A stretch of DNA of 40,233 nt from a virus: positions 1 to 40,233 of the IMG/VR virus record IMGVR_UViG_3300037840_000077; one strand, 5' to 3'. Positions within the stretch are counted from its first letter, which is position 1, and each line of letters starts with the position of its first letter. This document shows positions 21,285 to 28,241 of this stretch, in pieces. The notes under the pieces were generated by a model that had not been told where the DNA came from, searched no databases, and saw only the letters and a program-made list of their open reading frames with translations. The position numbers were made by a program, and so were the translations under genes.

Positions 21285-24200
21285 CAGTCGCGGCTCCGGG
21301 CTTCCCACGAAGCATAGATGCCCTTGATGGCGTAGAGCTGCCGCTGAACAGTGAGCGAGGCGAACTGGAGTTGGAAGGTCCACCAGTACCCCTCGATATC
21401 GTTGCAGGGGAAAGCCATCCGCTCCGAAAGAAGCTGCGGCGGATAGACGATCTGCCGATAGGCCCCCTGATTGGCTCGGTCGAACGGGTCCTCGGACACT
21501 TCGATTGTGAGTGTCACCTGAGTCGAGTTGCCGAAGATGTTGCCGGTATCAGAGAACACCGGGACCACTTCCCGCATGCGAACCCGTATCGGATAGTCCT
21601 GCTTGGGGTCCGACACGTAAGAGAAGCCACGCAGGCGTGGGCCGATCGGGGAGTCGTACTTCTCCATGCCGATCGCCCGGCGCTGCGTCTTGAGTGTGGC
21701 CTGATAGGTTGTCGCCGCCGAGAACTTGAACCACGTCGAAGCCGCCGAACCGTCCCAGGTGAACCCGGTCGTTCCCTTCAGAAGGTGGGTGTCCGTCGAG
21801 ATCGAGTTCAGGTTGTCACAAAACATCGCGTGGTACTGCGGATACCCGTTGATGTTGATGTGGGTCCAGCGGTCCTCGGTCGGGCTGTACACAACGCACT
21901 GCGACCGCTGCCAAGGCGGGTCGAATGGCCCCATGTAGGACCAAAAGATGAGGCCGGTCGAGCGGTCGTACCAGCCGACTATCGCCTGGTCCTCGTGGGC
22001 CATGTCGGGAGGGTCATACGCTTGAATGTACGGGTTGGTGGTGCTCAGAGCATCCGACAGGTAACTCGAAAGCACCTCGTCGCCCACCCGCACCGGAGCC
22101 GCGTAACCGTCCGTCTTCCAGAAGGAGCTGCCGCCCCACCAGTAGATCACTCCGTCTGCCCGCACGATCGAATTGGGGAAAGGCGTCCCGACGCTGGCCG
22201 ATACCTCGTCAATGCGGAAGACGTTGGCGTCACCCGTCCAGGTGATGGCGTGGATCGAGTTGCGCTTGAAGAGGGTGCCGAAGTCTCCACCCAGGAGTCC
22301 CATGATCTGGCCGGGGCGAGCTCGCACGAAGCCATTGGCCGAAAGGGTGGTGGCCGATGGGGTGAAAGAAGTCGGCTGGCCCGCACCGCTCCACCAGATC
22401 CAGTCCGGGCCGTAGTTGGTGAGGTTGATATCAGCCAACATCAGGAACTGGCTGCGCACCAGAGCCATGAAGCGCGCCTGGGGAGCCGGGGAGGGATCAG
22501 AGATGAGGCCGGAGAAGCTACCGCTTCCACCGAGCCGCGCCTGGATCGGGTCCACGTAGTTCGTCGCGTAGATATCCGGTCCAGCCTGAAGGAATCGCCA
22601 GCCGGAAGCCCGAGCACTGCCAGCGCCGAAACCGCTCCCCACCGAAGTCCAGCCAGAGGAGCTGACTGTGTAGATCTTGGTCGGCGTCCCGGCGTAGATG
22701 GTCGGCACGTCTCCCTTGTAGGAAGTGCCGGGGTCCGGGGCCTCGAGATCCGCCCAGGAGATTTGCACCTGAGCCGTCGAGGGCACGTCCAGCTCGACAA
22801 AGGACACGAAGCCCTGGCGCGGAGTCGGCACATCGAACTCGGCCCGGAATACCTGGACCGCAGTGCTCGACGGATTTGTGAAGTTGATCTGCAACGTGTC
22901 GTATCCACCGCCGGCCGTGATCTTCGCCACTTCCGCGGCGGTCAGCGTGTAGGAGTAAGTCGTTGGGCTCCCCGCCAGGCCACTGACAATGAAGAGCGTG
23001 ATGATGGGGTTGGCTCCCGGCTGCTGGAGAGTCGCCCAGAAGCTGTCCCCCGGATTGCCGGCTGCCCGGATCTTGAGAACGTGGAAGCCCGAGGTCTGCG
23101 GATTGACCACCGAAGTGCTCAAGCCAACGAGAGTGTTGTTGCCCCCGATCGCCTGGATACCCGTCGTGTCCGAGTTGTCGGAAAGAGCCTGCCAGTCCGT
23201 AGCCGCACCGAAGACCGACCACGGGGCCGGCGTCGTGATGTGGGACGCCGGGAGGACGGTCTGGGTGACCGTCGGGGTCACATCCGTCGGGTAGGCGGCT
23301 TCGATCTGGCCGGTGAGAGAGGTGTAGTCCGTGATTCCCTGTGCGGTCAAGACGGGGATCGACACCGAGTAGTCGGTTGGCGTCGTCGGGGCGTTCGTGA
23401 TGTTCACCTGGCCAACGACGGTTGACCCCTGGAGGATGTTGACCGTCACCGTCACCCCGGAATTGGTGGCCCACAGTCGAGCCTTCAAGGTGTGGTAAAG
23501 CCGCGTCAGCGGGTCCAGGAGGCTCGTCAGGTTCCAGGTGTAGGCCGGAGTAGCCCCAACCGGCAGAATGGCGCTCTCGACGTAATGGGTGGACTGTGCC
23601 GGGGCCGTAGAGATGGGGACGTACAGGTTGGCGCCGGAGCCGGTGTCCGTCAGCCACGTTCCGGCGGCAATGTCCGCAATCGCATAGCCCAACTGTCCGG
23701 TTCCGGCCGCGGAGGCGATGAACTGAAGGGCCAGCTTCGTGTAGTCGGTGATGGCCCCAGCCTGAAGCGTCGTCAGGTTCCACGCTTGCTGGAGGAAGCC
23801 CGGCTGCGCACCGCTCCCCGAGACGGTGTTGGAGGCAATGACAGTGGCCCCGGGATTCTGAAGGAGTTTGACCACCAGAGACCACGCTCCGGTCGTGGCC
23901 GGAATGGCGTACCGCACCTGATAGACGTGGCCGGAAGTCGTGCCGGGACTGCTGATCGAGGACAGCGCCAGCGTGGCCAACTGCGACGACGGAGCGTTCG
24001 GAGCATAGATGAAGCTCGCATCGTTCGGGGTCACCGCGTCGATCTGGGAAAACAGGGTGGTCCCCATCGACGGCTGCCAGATACCCGGAGTCGTGTCCGC
24101 ATTGGGCCGGGCGTACTGCGTCACCCGCGCCTGCTGGAAGATGTGAACGAGTGCCCCGGTCACCGGGCCATCCGTCACCGATGCCTGGGTGAGGGCCTGC

Positions 24201-24322
24201 TGCACCGCCCGGAAGCTCTGGTGGACCGGCAGCACGTTGTCGGCCACCGCCAAGGCTCCGCCCTGGTCTCCGCTGTCGGGGACCCAGCCAGGCGTATCGA
24301 AGCTCACGAAGGTGACAGGCAT
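21284..24322 (-). CDS. Tail nozzle/stabilisation protein with inserted beta-sandwich repeats
   Basis: 1012 residues. The C-terminal half (about 560-900) resembles the podoviral tail nozzle or DNA-stabilisation type (P22 gp10/T7 gp12 class): RFMALVRSQFLMLADI, GFVRARPGQIMGLLGGDFG, NSIHAITWTGDANVFRID, GVIYWWGGSSFWKTDG, a beta-propeller-like alternation. The N-terminal part carries three similar 90-120-residue beta-sandwich-like modules (about 130-230, 275-360 and 400-500), two sharing AITDYTKL/GITDYTSL. Its place directly after the adaptor fits a nozzle. The repeats would add extra surface domains to the tail. The family is inferred from fold-like pattern and gene order. Confidence 0.65.
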   Translation of the reverse strand: MPVTFVSFDTPGWVPDSGDQGGALAVADNVLPVHQSFRAVQQALTQASVTDGPVTGALVHIFQQARVTQYARPNADTTPGIWQPSMGTTLFSQIDAVTPNDASFIYAPNAPSSQLATLALSSISSPGTTSGHVYQVRYAIPATTGAWSLVVKLLQNPGATVIASNTVSGSGAQPGFLQQAWNLTTLQAGAITDYTKLALQFIASAAGTGQLGYAIADIAAGTWLTDTGSGANLYVPISTAPAQSTHYVESAILPVGATPAYTWNLTSLLDPLTRLYHTLKARLWATNSGVTVTVNILQGSTVVGQVNITNAPTTPTDYSVSIPVLTAQGITDYTSLTGQIEAAYPTDVTPTVTQTVLPASHITTPAPWSVFGAATDWQALSDNSDTTGIQAIGGNNTLVGLSTSVVNPQTSGFHVLKIRAAGNPGDSFWATLQQPGANPIITLFIVSGLAGSPTTYSYTLTAAEVAKITAGGGYDTLQINFTNPSSTAVQVFRAEFDVPTPRQGFVSFVELDVPSTAQVQISWADLEAPDPGTSYKGDVPTIYAGTPTKIYTVSSSGWTSVGSGFGAGSARASGWRFLQAGPDIYATNYVDPIQARLGGSGSFSGLISDPSPAPQARFMALVRSQFLMLADINLTNYGPDWIWWSGAGQPTSFTPSATTLSANGFVRARPGQIMGLLGGDFGTLFKRNSIHAITWTGDANVFRIDEVSASVGTPFPNSIVRADGVIYWWGGSSFWKTDGYAAPVRVGDEVLSSYLSDALSTTNPYIQAYDPPDMAHEDQAIVGWYDRSTGLIFWSYMGPFDPPWQRSQCVVYSPTEDRWTHININGYPQYHAMFCDNLNSISTDTHLLKGTTGFTWDGSAASTWFKFSAATTYQATLKTQRRAIGMEKYDSPIGPRLRGFSYVSDPKQDYPIRVRMREVVPVFSDTGNIFGNSTQVTLTIEVSEDPFDRANQGAYRQIVYPPQLLSERMAFPCNDIEGYWWTFQLQFASLTVQRQLYAIKGIYASWEARSRD

Positions 24323-24335
24323 TTAAGTATTCACT

Positions 24336-25088
24336 TCAGGGCAAACCCCAGCGGTCGTAAGCCTCGCCGAATGCTCGAGGAGCCTGCCAGCCCTGACCCT
24401 TGAGGGCATACCAGCGCTTGGTCAGGTTGGCGATACCGGAAGCCATCATCTCCTGCTGGTACTGCCGCTGCTGCTCATCCTTGGTGATCGAGCTGTGGTA
24501 GTCCGCTGCCACCGCGGCGCGGAGGACGTGATACCCCTGGCCCTCCTTGAACCACGGATTGGTGATCCCGGTCCCCGCTGGCGCTACACCCTGCGACGAG
24601 GTGATGGGGAGACCGGAAGTTTGGTCTCGGGTGGCGTCCTTCAGGTAGTCGAAGCCGATCGTGATGACCTGAGAGGGAAGCGGCCCGATGACTACCGCTC
24701 CATGGTGGAAGGCCCAATACATGGGCCAGACCCCCTGGAAGGGGAACCGCAGGAAAGACGAACGCAGGAACTCGATGGGCACCGGCCCCTTGATGGACAC
24801 ACCGAGGAGCTGCGGGTTTCCAGCCGTCACGATGTAGAAGGAATCGAACTCCTTCACATCGGGAGGCACCCCGGTATAGGTGACCGTGCCGGGATTCTGG
24901 CCGGTGGGGTACTCGGCCTGATTGGCCGTCGTGTTGAAGGAGCCGCTGTTTTCCATCCACAGGATCTCCCGGAAACCGGAGAGCTCGCCCAGCATCCGCA
25001 CAACCGAATCCTGTAGGAACGGAATGACCCTGGCGTTCTGATTGTCGAGGGTGCCGTAGATGGTAGTGACGAACGTTGGAAAATCCAC
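24336..25088 (-). CDS. Head-to-tail adaptor (podoviral gp4-like)
   Basis: 250 residues. The helical N-terminus (MDFPTFVTTIYGTLDNQNARVIPFLQDSVVRMLGEL), middle strands with VIGPLPSQVITIGFDYLKDAT and the end NPWFKEGQGYHVLRAAVAADYHSSITKDE are typical of the adaptor that joins portal and nozzle in P22-/T7-like phages. Neighbours agree: capsid genes upstream, nozzle downstream. It would form a 12-fold ring closing the head after packaging. The family is recognised from pattern and order. Confidence 0.65.
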   Translation of the reverse strand: MDFPTFVTTIYGTLDNQNARVIPFLQDSVVRMLGELSGFREILWMENSGSFNTTANQAEYPTGQNPGTVTYTGVPPDVKEFDSFYIVTAGNPQLLGVSIKGPVPIEFLRSSFLRFPFQGVWPMYWAFHHGAVVIGPLPSQVITIGFDYLKDATRDQTSGLPITSSQGVAPAGTGITNPWFKEGQGYHVLRAAVAADYHSSITKDEQQRQYQQEMMASGIANLTKRWYALKGQGWQAPRAFGEAYDRWGLP

Positions 25089-25119
25089 TGTGCGCCACCC
25101 CCTTCCTACGAAAGATCAG

Positions 25120-25147
25120 CGGTGGAGCAGGCGTCCCCGCCCCACCG
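25120..25147 (-). repeat. Hairpin between decoration and adaptor genes
   Basis: On the minus strand CGGTGGGGC pairs with GCTCCACCG (9 bp with one G-U) around a 10-nt loop. The following bases, TGATCTTTCG, give only a short T-run. It lies in the 68-bp gap before the adaptor and could attenuate transcription or protect the upstream capsid mRNA, which would help to raise capsid over tail proteins. Confidence 0.4.
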
Positions 25148-25156
25148 GAAGAGCGT

Positions 25157-25675
25157 TTACTTCCAGGTGCAGTGCATCGTCACAAGCGCGCTCTGCGCCG
25201 TGGCTGCGGTGGCCGTGATCTTCAGGCCAAGGTAGCCATAGGGCTTCGCGTTGCTGATGCCGATGCCGCACGCCCCAGAACCGGCCGTCGAAGGCAGGAG
25301 CGGGAGAATGAAGCCCGTGGGGGCGGTCCCGGCAGCGGCCATCCCCAGAGCGGAGTAGTTGGCGGTCGTCGCCAGAACCGTGTCCGTCACGGTCGCGGCG
25401 GCGGTGCCGTCGATGGTCCGCAGGACGATCGACTGCGCCAGGGTCGGCGAGCCGTTGGTGTCTGCGGCGCGTGCCCACGTCAGAGAGACCGTGAGGATCT
25501 GCTTGCCCAGCGGAATCGGCATGAGCGAGAAAAACCCCGCCGCGTCCCCCAGGTAGGCAGTCGTGAGCGTGGCCTGCGCCACGTCCCCGTCGAGGTCCAT
25601 CGGCCCGTAGAACGGCCGAGGAGAGAGGGCATTGCCCGAGGTGTCGAAGAGGGTCGCATTGTAGTAGGTGCTCAT
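25157..25675 (-). CDS. Probable capsid decoration or minor head protein
   Basis: 172 residues, directly after the major capsid protein. Strand-rich and Ala/Thr-rich with MSTYYNATLFDTSGNALSPRPF at the start and a C-terminal YGYLGLKITATAATAQSALVTMHCTWK. The small beta-rich composition next to the capsid gene is typical of decoration proteins, but no family is recognised. It may instead be a small tail or head-completion protein. Confidence 0.55.
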   Translation of the reverse strand: MSTYYNATLFDTSGNALSPRPFYGPMDLDGDVAQATLTTAYLGDAAGFFSLMPIPLGKQILTVSLTWARAADTNGSPTLAQSIVLRTIDGTAAATVTDTVLATTANYSALGMAAAGTAPTGFILPLLPSTAGSGACGIGISNAKPYGYLGLKITATAATAQSALVTMHCTWK

Positions 25676-25684
25676 GATTCCCCC

Positions 25685-26854
25685 TTAGACGTCCGAGTAG
25701 TGCGAGATGATCCCGCACCCAAAGGTTTCGCCGTTGACGACCGTGCGGGTGAACCCGACGATCGTATCGACGATGAAGCTCCACCGACGGAAGATCCAGA
25801 ACTCCTTGAAGCCGAAGTGGTCCCCGCCAGTGAAACCGAGACCGTAGCCGCACATGCCGCTGCGCTGCCCCAGGAGCACGGCGCGCTTGCAGTTGGCCTG
25901 CGCCGAGCCGGTGCCCGAAGGCGAACCCGGAGAAGCGTTGACGATGCCGGGGGTGCCGAAGTCCGTCTTCAGAACCACCGTGTCACCGTAGATGAAGCCC
26001 TGACCGGAGACGAGGGGGTTACTGTCGTACCCCTCGGAACCCTGGATCGCCGCTCGAGACAGATCGTAGAAGTCCGTCGCCGAGCTGTTGAGCTTGATCT
26101 GCTGGAAGCCCTGCGGACCCGCAAGCAGGACGAACTTCTTGCCCCACGGGGTGTTCATCGGAGCCAAGGGCCACGAGCAGTAGTCCTTGGAGGTCCAGCG
26201 CTTCACCACCTCGTCAATCGTCCGGGTGGAGAGCAGCGCCGACGTCGCGCCGGCAACCGCGGTCTCCGTGGCCGACTGCGAACCGATGGCCGAACCGGCC
26301 GCCGGCACAAGGAACCACTTGTTGGTGTCGGGCGCCAAAACCGGATTGCCCAACGAGAACACGTAGTCGGTGAAGTTGTTGACGTTGGTCCCCGCGCCGG
26401 GGATACCGGAGGGGATGACGCCGTTGTAGCCCATCAGGTGGCGCAGGCCAGAACGCTCCCAGTGCTCCGCCCACTGGCGAGCCACGCGGCCCACCTCGTT
26501 GCGTTGCAGTGAGAAAGCGACCTGATTCTGCTCCGCCGGAACGTTCGGAACCGCCCCGTCCAGGAGTTGGTAACGCAACTGGAGGGTGGTGTTGATGTAG
26601 GAAGTCCCCGCCTCCTGGCCGATGATGTTCTGGACCGAAGTCTTGGGGATATCGGTCTGGTTCGGCTGCGAGAACCGGATATTGAGAATGTCTCCGCGGC
26701 CCTGGTTTTCCTGGAAGTCCTCGCAGACAAAGCCGTCGTCGGACTCCTCGCCCTCAAAGAGCTTGAGGACGCATTGCCGCTCGGCTTCGACCGTGACTCC
26801 AGCCCGCCAGTTTTGCTGGGAGAGCGGATTACCCGGAAGAATCGTGGTGGGCAT
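25685..26854 (-). CDS. Major capsid protein, N4-gp56/DUF4043 family
   Basis: 389 residues. The pattern GDILNIRFSQPNQTDIPKTS, LQRNEVGRVARQWAEHW, DEVVKRWTSKD, and a C-terminus with GLGFTGGDHFGFKEFWIFRRWSFIVDTIVGFTRTV is the HK97-fold capsid family DUF4043/N4-gp56-like. It would assemble, with the scaffold encoded upstream, into the procapsid. The ATG at 26854 is chosen because GAGGAGGTG stands just upstream; a GTG start 3 codons earlier is possible. A 328-bp leader containing a terminator and a possible promoter precedes it, unlike any other late gene. Confidence 0.85.
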   Translation of the reverse strand: MPTTILPGNPLSQQNWRAGVTVEAERQCVLKLFEGEESDDGFVCEDFQENQGRGDILNIRFSQPNQTDIPKTSVQNIIGQEAGTSYINTTLQLRYQLLDGAVPNVPAEQNQVAFSLQRNEVGRVARQWAEHWERSGLRHLMGYNGVIPSGIPGAGTNVNNFTDYVFSLGNPVLAPDTNKWFLVPAAGSAIGSQSATETAVAGATSALLSTRTIDEVVKRWTSKDYCSWPLAPMNTPWGKKFVLLAGPQGFQQIKLNSSATDFYDLSRAAIQGSEGYDSNPLVSGQGFIYGDTVVLKTDFGTPGIVNASPGSPSGTGSAQANCKRAVLLGQRSGMCGYGLGFTGGDHFGFKEFWIFRRWSFIVDTIVGFTRTVVNGETFGCGIISHYSDV

Positions 26855-27082
26855 TGGCCCCACCTCCTCTGAGAATGGAGCATCCGCAGACGGACACTCC
26901 GGTTAGGGGAGGTGGTGTAGGGGCTCCCGGCCCACTCTCGTCTCGGGAGGAGGTGCCGCCTCTCTTCGGTCAGAGCCCGAGAAGAGGAGAGGGCTCGCGG
27001 TCTAGCCGCCGAATCCACCGGGGATCAGCCGGGGGATGCGACGGAGGAGGTTGCCGCAACCATCTGCGCCAGTGGCGCTCTG

Positions 27083-27111
27083 CGCAAAAGACGCCCTGGG
27101 CAGTGTGTCAA
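27083..27111 (-). promoter_or_regulatory. Possible promoter for capsid expression
   Basis: A perfect -35 hexamer TTGACA lies at 27111-27106 on the minus strand, just after the terminator. At 17-bp spacing the -10 would be TTTGCG (27088-27083), a poor match to TATAAT. The location suits a dedicated capsid promoter, but the weak -10 keeps confidence low; a phage-specific or activator-dependent promoter would be another reading. Confidence 0.3.
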
Positions 27112-27133
27112 GTATGCCACAGCACCAGCGGGG

Positions 27134-27164
27134 AAAAATAGGGGGGCCAGCCCGACTGACCCCC
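27134..27164 (-). terminator. Rho-independent terminator after the scaffold gene
   Basis: On the minus strand GGGGGTCAG-TCGGG-CTGGCCCCC forms a 9-bp stem (one T-G pair) with a 5-nt loop, followed by CTATTTTT. It begins 18 bp after the scaffold stop codon. Termination here is likely partial, so that packaging genes and capsid genes are made in different amounts. Confidence 0.7.
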
Positions 27165-27182
27165 TGTCCCCGAAGTTGCTTG

Positions 27183-28229
27183 CTACCTTCCCTGTCGGCC
27201 CTGAACCCAGGCCGTACTGTAAAGAGCGTTCAACGGGTCACGCACCTCCTGCCCGCGGAGCGCCTTGTGGAGGTCCTTCGCCCTGGCCGCTCCCTTGCCG
27301 CCACGGGTCAACTGTGTGACCGGATCATTCCCCTGAGGTGCCCGCGAGCCGCCCTGAGAGAGACTGCCGGACTCCGGGGCCGACTGAGCCTCCCGGAGCT
27401 CGCGGACCCGCCGCGGCACCGGAGGCGGTTCTGGCTGGCTCATTGCCTCTTCCGCCGCTTGCTGGGCGCCGTCACCGTAGCCGCCGAGGTAGGAGTCCAC
27501 GAAGTTGGCCGGGTGACGGCCCATCTGCTCGCCGCGACGCCAGAGGGCGTAGAGATCCTGAATCGCCTGAGCCGCAGCGACTTCCGGGGTGTAGCCCTGC
27601 GCCTGGTGCATCTGAGTCGTCTGGGCGAGGTAGCTGTCCACCCGGTTCCGATAGCCCGGCGAGACAGACTCATACTCCGCCTCGAGCTGGTCCACCCGGT
27701 TCATCTCTCCCTGGTAGGCCTGGGCCTGGTACTGCTGCTGCTGGTACTGCACCTGCTGCTGGTAGGTCTGGATCGCCTGCATCCGCATGTGCTGCTCGAG
27801 CTGGGCGACGCGATCGCCGTAGGGGGCAACCGCCTGCCGCATGGCCCACTGAGCCCACTTGTGCTGATCGTTCCGGTCGGGCTCGGGGTCCGGGTTCTGC
27901 GGGGGAGCCATCGCCTGGGTCTGCTGGGCGATCTGCTGACGCAGTTGGGCAAGCTCGCGCTGCGTCGAGACGGTCTGCTCGCGAGCCTCCCGGAGGGCAT
28001 TCTCGTTCTCCCGACGACGCCGGTACGCCTCGTCAATCCGGGCTCTGGCGCCCGCGGCGGCGGCGCTTGGCCTCTCGGTAGGGGCCTCTTCTCTTGGGGC
28101 CTCCTGCTTGACGCCAGAGGCCTTCTCGACCACCTCCTGGACAAACTGCTCGGAAGCCGGGAGCGAGGATTCGCCACCACTCCCTGACTCCTCTGCGCCC
28201 GCTCCGCCAGTTTCAAAGTCGTCTGCCAT
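27183..28229 (-). CDS. Scaffolding protein candidate
   Basis: 348 residues between portal and capsid genes, the usual scaffold position. The N-terminal 60 residues are acidic and Gly/Ser-rich. A long coiled coil follows (IDEAYRRRRENENALREAREQ, STQRELAQLRQQIAQQTQ, and a Gln/Tyr-rich QQVQYQQQQYQAQAY). The C-terminus is basic (RAKDLHKALRGQEVRDP). Acidic start, coiled coil and basic C-terminal capsid-binding end are general scaffold traits. It would guide procapsid assembly and leave before packaging. There is no named family match. Confidence 0.7.
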   Translation of the reverse strand: MADDFETGGAGAEESGSGGESSLPASEQFVQEVVEKASGVKQEAPREEAPTERPSAAAAGARARIDEAYRRRRENENALREAREQTVSTQRELAQLRQQIAQQTQAMAPPQNPDPEPDRNDQHKWAQWAMRQAVAPYGDRVAQLEQHMRMQAIQTYQQQVQYQQQQYQAQAYQGEMNRVDQLEAEYESVSPGYRNRVDSYLAQTTQMHQAQGYTPEVAAAQAIQDLYALWRRGEQMGRHPANFVDSYLGGYGDGAQQAAEEAMSQPEPPPVPRRVRELREAQSAPESGSLSQGGSRAPQGNDPVTQLTRGGKGAARAKDLHKALRGQEVRDPLNALYSTAWVQGRQGR

Positions 28230-28241
28230 ACAAGAGCCTTT

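Larger units (their letters stand above)
26855..27182 (-). promoter_or_regulatory. Structured leader of the major capsid gene
   Basis: 328 bp without a gene. In transcription order it has a terminator hairpin (27164-27134), a TTGACA hexamer (27111-27106), then several inverted repeats: GAGCCC/GGGCTC at 26973-26978 and 26991-26996, and TCTCGGG/CCCGAGA at 26941-26947 and 26976-26982. The two pairings share 26976-26978, so they are alternatives. The last bases before the ATG carry GAGGAGGTG. This arrangement would uncouple capsid expression from the packaging genes upstream. No open frame here looks coding. Confidence 0.6.

Noticed and set aside
21371-23425. A 684-codon rightward open frame opposite the nozzle gene
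   Set aside because: It is antisense to a clear late gene, Arg/Gly/His-rich, with no ribosome site or recognisable motif, as expected of a GC-rich shadow frame. The long rightward frames at 25076-26512, 29577-30779, 33906-35705 and 36872-38017 are rejected for the same reason.
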